A DNA stretch of 16,192 bases from CBDFLD01 sp965249005. GTDB taxonomy: Bacteria; Acidobacteriota; UBA6911. The position numbers and the translations under genes were made by a program. Location: assembly GCA_965249005.1 (NCBI GenBank), contig CBDFLD010000002.1, positions 1-16,192 on the forward strand, given 5' to 3'. The notes below the pieces were generated by a model that was given only the letters and a program-made list of their open reading frames with translations, did not search any database and had not been told where the DNA came from. Below are positions 13,465 to 16,192 of the stretch, piece after piece (position 1 is the first letter of the stretch; each line of letters opens with the position of its first letter).

Positions 13465-14832
13465 CTATGGGTCCTCTACTTCGATTCTGACGAGACTCGT
13501 GATCTGTTCGATCGCGGCAACAAGCTGAGGATCCCTTCCTCGAAGCAACTCGGCCCGAGTCAAAGGGACCGCCACATCGGGCTCCACCCCCGAGCCCTCG
13601 ATTGCGTTGCCTAGCGGTGTGGTGAAATCCCCAACCGCATACTGAAAAAGCGCACCCGTGGGCAGCCGCTTGATGATGGACGGGAGGGCGGCTCCAGCGC
13701 TTCGCTCACCCACGATGGTCGCACGTCCAGTCTCCTTCATTCCAGCCGCAAATATCTCGCCTGTCGACATACAAGCCTCATCGATTATTATCACGACAGG
13801 TCCCCGATAAGCACCCTTTTGTGGAAAGACCGAGAAGTTCTGGTATCCGGACCTCAGCTGCATCCGGCCCAGAGAAGTTTCGCGCTCCTCGAGCAGTCCC
13901 GCAATCCCAGGAGCCATACCGCCGATCCCTCCCGGATTTCCACGAATATCGATGATCACTCCAGGTGCGCCGCTCATGGAACGAATCGCGTTTCGGATCT
14001 TGGCCATCAAAGGCATGACAAAGAGGTTGAAGCGAATATATCCGATACCGCCCGAAAGCCGTCTTGCCTCGAACTCCATGGCCATCGGAGGTAAGTTCGC
14101 AAACCGGGACGACATCTCATAGGCCATCTTACGCCGCTCGACTTCGAAGGAACGTCGCCGAGACTGCCCATCGAGACAAACAAGCGCGACCTTTGTTGCA
14201 GGCGTACCCGTCAGCCGAGCCAACACCAGCCGCTCTTTCTGCCGGCGCTTGATGGCCTCGGGAGCATTCAGTTGCTGAATTCGCGCCGTCAAGCGGAAGA
14301 TGCTATGCCCACCCACTTCCACAACGGCAAATCCGGTACTCAGACCCGATTCTTCCGCCGGCGAACCCGCCAGCACGCGGGTAATGACCATCTCGTCTCC
14401 GATTGCCTTCACGGCAATACCGATGCGCGCCCTCGTCGGGTCCGGCGCTTCCATGGCCAGCTCGGGCGCCAGTATATTGAAGTGGGACTGACCAAGCTCC
14501 GACAACATTTGTTGTAGGAGCCGGTAGAGCTCGACTTCGCTCTGCGCCCCATCTACCAGAGGTGCGTAACGTTGCCCGACGCGATCCCAGTCGATTCCTC
14601 CAAAGTCCGGGTCGTAGTGCTTTTCCTTGACCGTTCGCCATACGATCTCGAAGGCCCGTCGATAGATGGCCTGCCGCTCGGTTGCTGTGGATTCCTCGCG
14701 GGGATGTTGGCTCGTCACAGACGTCGGCTGGGCAGCTTGCGCGCCGCAGGCAGCGTTCGCGAACGCGGTCGTCGCCAACCAAAGGATCAGACCTCCCAAG
14801 ACCATTCTTTTGCTCCATCCCCCAGCAGACAT
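13465..14832 (-). CDS. S41-family peptidase with PDZ domain, tricorn-type active site, exported
   Basis: I start at the ATG 14832 (455 residues); the frame extends 9 codons to a TTG at 14859 that is less likely. Numbering below is from the TTG. A signal peptide is at about 19-41 (VLGGLILWLATTAFANA). An N-terminal helical domain carries LGQSHFNIL (Ser125-His126). A PDZ domain at about 145-215 (IGIAVKAIGDEMVI, GSPAEESGL) precedes the catalytic core: DIRGNPGG (304-311), nucleophile Ser365 in DEACMSTGEIFA and GSGVEPD with Glu426. CtpA-type enzymes have Lys 25 residues after the serine; here that position is Ala390. The Ser-His, Ser, Glu set matches the tricorn-like S41 subfamily instead. It is probably a periplasmic protease, with the LolA-like gene 12 bp downstream. 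Confidence 0.92.
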   Translation of the reverse strand: MSAGGWSKRMVLGGLILWLATTAFANAACGAQAAQPTSVTSQHPREESTATERQAIYRRAFEIVWRTVKEKHYDPDFGGIDWDRVGQRYAPLVDGAQSEVELYRLLQQMLSELGQSHFNILAPELAMEAPDPTRARIGIAVKAIGDEMVITRVLAGSPAEESGLSTGFAVVEVGGHSIFRLTARIQQLNAPEAIKRRQKERLVLARLTGTPATKVALVCLDGQSRRRSFEVERRKMAYEMSSRFANLPPMAMEFEARRLSGGIGYIRFNLFVMPLMAKIRNAIRSMSGAPGVIIDIRGNPGGIGGMAPGIAGLLEERETSLGRMQLRSGYQNFSVFPQKGAYRGPVVIIIDEACMSTGEIFAAGMKETGRATIVGERSAGAALPSIIKRLPTGALFQYAVGDFTTPLGNAIEGSGVEPDVAVPLTRAELLRGRDPQLVAAIEQITSLVRIEVEDP

Positions 14833-14882
14833 TTTACCCACGCCTAAGAGTTTGCACAAAAATAACTTCCCAGAATCGTCCG

Positions 14883-14911
14883 TTGACTTCGGTCGGCTGC
14901 TCTAGCAGAAT
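14883..14911 (+). promoter_or_regulatory. Candidate promoter for the epimerase gene
   Basis: TTGACT (14883-14888), a 17-bp spacer and CAGAAT (14906-14911) on the plus strand lie in the 208-bp divergent gap between the S41 protease and epimerase genes. The -35 matches at 5 of 6 positions and the -10 at 4 of 6. Predicted start near 14918 would give a leader of about 120 nt. Confidence 0.4.
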
Positions 14912-15040
14912 TCCGGGCAGCCATAAACCATGGCCCCGCATCGCAAGACCGAAAACCGCGACGCCGACTTTCGGTATTGTTCGCATATTTGCCCCGTACG
15001 CGAACCCGATGGCGAGGGCCCCACAGGAGGACGAGTGCCC

Positions 15041-15946
15041 GTGACTAGCTATGTCGTTTCCGGAGCCACTGGTCTAGTCGGCTCCGCCTTGGTCTCGGCC
15101 CTGACGGGAGAGGGACATCAAGTGATTCCGTTGGGACGGTCCGCCCCAGAGTCCGGTTCCGGTGGTGTTCAATGGAATCCTGCGAAGGGGACTCTGGACG
15201 GAACCCAGTTTGAGGGAAGCCGAGGCGTCGTCCATTTAGCCGGCGAAAGCATTGCCGAGGGACGATGGACCGAATCCAAAAAAAAGAGGATTCGGGACAG
15301 TCGCGTGAATGGAACACGCTTGTTGTGTGAAACCCTCGCCTCCTTGAAGGAGCCTCCCCAGGTCTTGGTCTGCGCCTCCGCTATCGGATTCTACGGAGAT
15401 CGTGGAACCGAGCTACTCTCGGAAAGCAGTCCGGCTGGCACCGGTTTCTTGGCAGAAGTGTGCCAAGCCTGGGAGAGCGCGGCGGATCCAGCCTGGCAAA
15501 GCGGAATCCGCACGATTCATCTCAGGATCGGAATCGTGCTCTCGCAAAAAGGAGGCGCGCTGGCCAAGATGCTCCTTCCCTTTCGACTCGGGTTGGGCGG
15601 ACGCATCGGCAGCGGCAGTCAGTACATGAGCTGGATTTCGCTCGACGACCTTGTTTCGGCAATCCTGTTCTGTCTGAAAAGTGAGACCCTTCAAGGAGCC
15701 GTCAATGCCGTGGCGCCGGCAGCCGTCACCAATGAGTATTTCACACGTGCCCTGGGAAACGCGCTCCGGAGGCCGACCGTGTTGGCGGTACCGGCTCTTG
15801 GAGCCAGGCTTGTTTTGGGTGAAATGGCAGAGGAACTTCTCCTGGCCAGTACCCGAGTCGAGCCTGAAAAGTTGCAGGGGGCTAGGTTTACCTATCGCCA
15901 TCCCACTCTAGAACAATCGCTTAAAGCTATCCTGAACAAAAATTAG
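15041..15946 (+). CDS. TIGR01777/YfcH-family NAD(P)-dependent epimerase-like oxidoreductase
   Basis: From the GTG at 15041 the protein has 301 residues, the normal length for the family (about 300). A longer frame opens at ATG 14930 but its extra 37 residues are unlike the family, and AGGAGG (15025-15030) lies 10 nt before this GTG. It begins VTSYVVSGATGLVGSALVSA, a Rossmann GATGLVG nucleotide-binding motif. Then come VVHLAGESIAEGRW, KKKRIRDSRVNGTR, VCASAIGFYGDRG and MSWISLDDLVSAILF, all hallmarks of the SDR39U1/YfcH group, with the C-terminal DUF1731-type tail ending in the FTYRHPTLEQSLKAIL motif. Substrate is unknown for the family. The gene is divergent from the S41 protease operon and appears intact. 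Confidence 0.95.
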   Translation: MTSYVVSGATGLVGSALVSALTGEGHQVIPLGRSAPESGSGGVQWNPAKGTLDGTQFEGSRGVVHLAGESIAEGRWTESKKKRIRDSRVNGTRLLCETLASLKEPPQVLVCASAIGFYGDRGTELLSESSPAGTGFLAEVCQAWESAADPAWQSGIRTIHLRIGIVLSQKGGALAKMLLPFRLGLGGRIGSGSQYMSWISLDDLVSAILFCLKSETLQGAVNAVAPAAVTNEYFTRALGNALRRPTVLAVPALGARLVLGEMAEELLLASTRVEPEKLQGARFTYRHPTLEQSLKAILNKN

Positions 15947-15966
15947 CAACCCGCAACAAAAAGATG

Positions 15967-15994
15967 CTATTTTGTGATTGACATCACAGAATAG
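15967..15994. promoter_or_regulatory. CRP/FNR-like palindromic operator
   Basis: TGTGA (15973-15977), six bases and TCACA (15984-15988) form a perfect CRP-type half-site pair. The dyad extends to 11-bp arms at 15967-15977 and 15984-15994 with one mismatch. It is centred on the -35 box of the promoter at 15978-16006, so a bound regulator would most simply repress this promoter. Confidence 0.7.
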
Positions 15995-16006
15995 TTGGTT
16001 TATTAT
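15978..16006 (+). promoter_or_regulatory. Near-consensus sigma-70-type promoter
   Basis: TTGACA (15978-15983), exactly 17 bp, then TATTAT (16001-16006). The predicted start is near 16013, reading toward the gene that begins at 16155. The surrounding AT-rich composition contrasts with the coding DNA before it. Confidence 0.75.
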
Positions 16007-16154
16007 TACAACTCCCCATCCTCAATTTTCATTTCCGAGTCATCCCCCGCAGATCAGTGCTTCGGTAGCTGTACAAGTCTCTCCTTCCCCCGAACAGCAA
16101 GTTCTCTAACACGAAGCAATTTTGCTAATGCTTGCTTTCTGCGAGGAAACACCA
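16007..16154 (+). other. Leader of the right-edge gene
   Basis: About 140 nt of predicted 5' untranslated RNA. The right part can pair AAGCAA with TTGCTT around 16115-16138. I see no recognised riboswitch. Confidence 0.35.
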
Positions 16155-16192
16155 ATGAGATTCCATACAAGTTTTTGTCGAATTGCCTGCTT
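16155..16192 (+). CDS. Start of an unidentified gene, cut by the window edge
   Basis: ATG at 16155 follows GAGGAAAC by about 5 nt and is in line with the promoter at 15978-16006. The visible residues are MRFHTSFCRIAC, possibly the beginning of a signal peptide. Only 12 codons are seen and no function can be given. Confidence 0.45.
   Translation, partial: MRFHTSFCRIAC

Noticed and set aside
14930..15040. N-terminal extension of the epimerase from ATG 14930
   Set aside because: The extra 37 residues are unlike the family, and a GTG with AGGAGG upstream gives the normal family length.
1..16192. CRISPR arrays, tRNA or rRNA genes
   Set aside because: No regularly spaced short repeats and no recognisable tRNA or rRNA sequence were seen on either strand.

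Overview
The window looks like accessory chromosome from an uncultured Acidobacteriota-type bacterium (inference). It has several large soluble-domain plus single-TM Ser/Thr kinases of the TolB/PD40, FlgO-TPR and AAA-TPR fusion types that are expanded in that phylum. It also has moderate-to-high GC, an IS1380-family element, type II toxin-antitoxin genes and a low-GC regulatory region near the right edge. No rRNA, tRNA or CRISPR array was seen.

Layout from left to right. (1) 1-4628, minus strand: two kinase genes in tandem, 12 bp apart. The downstream one (kinase A, 1-2187, cut by the window edge) is a kinase-TM-FlgO-like-TPR protein with Asp in place of the catalytic-loop Asn. The upstream one (kinase B, 2200-4628) is a kinase-TM-PD40 propeller protein that has lost about 75 codons, including HRD and DFG, and changes frame at the junction. 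(2) 4641-5769, minus strand: a HigBA-like toxin-antitoxin pair lying between two imperfect ~75-bp direct repeats, preceded by an orphan VapB antitoxin whose VapC partner has been reduced to about five codons. The HigBA promoter is near consensus, appears leaderless and is overlapped by a 9-bp inverted repeat. (3) 6095-6412, plus strand: a small muconolactone-isomerase-like ferredoxin-fold protein, converging on the next gene with overlapping stop codons. (4) 6409-9481, minus strand: a PknK-like kinase-AAA ATPase-TPR gene (kinase C). It has lost its N-terminal kinase half to an IS1380 insertion and carries a further frameshift. (5) 9480 to about 11.2 kb: the IS1380 element, with its transposase split by a one-base insertion. 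(6) about 11.2-12.66 kb, plus strand: an exported protein built of four ~110-residue repeats, whose start seems to lie in another frame. (7) 12691-14832, minus strand: an operon of a tricorn-type S41 protease and a LolA-like exported protein. (8) 15041-15946, plus strand: a TIGR01777/YfcH-type NAD(P)-dependent epimerase. (9) 15967-16192: a near-consensus promoter with a CRP-like palindrome on its -35 box, leading to a gene that starts at 16155 and leaves the window.

Taken together, the left 11 kb reads as a decaying signalling region. All three kinases are damaged or altered in the kinase core, and toxin-antitoxin and IS modules sit among them. The right 4 kb (protease operon, epimerase) looks intact. 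Whether the frameshifts are biological or sequencing/assembly errors cannot be settled from the sequence alone. No wholly new defence or mobile system is evident. The most unusual items are the repeat-flanked leaderless HigBA module replacing vapC, the shared pattern of kinase-core loss, the long perfect palindrome inside kinase A and the CRP-like promoter.
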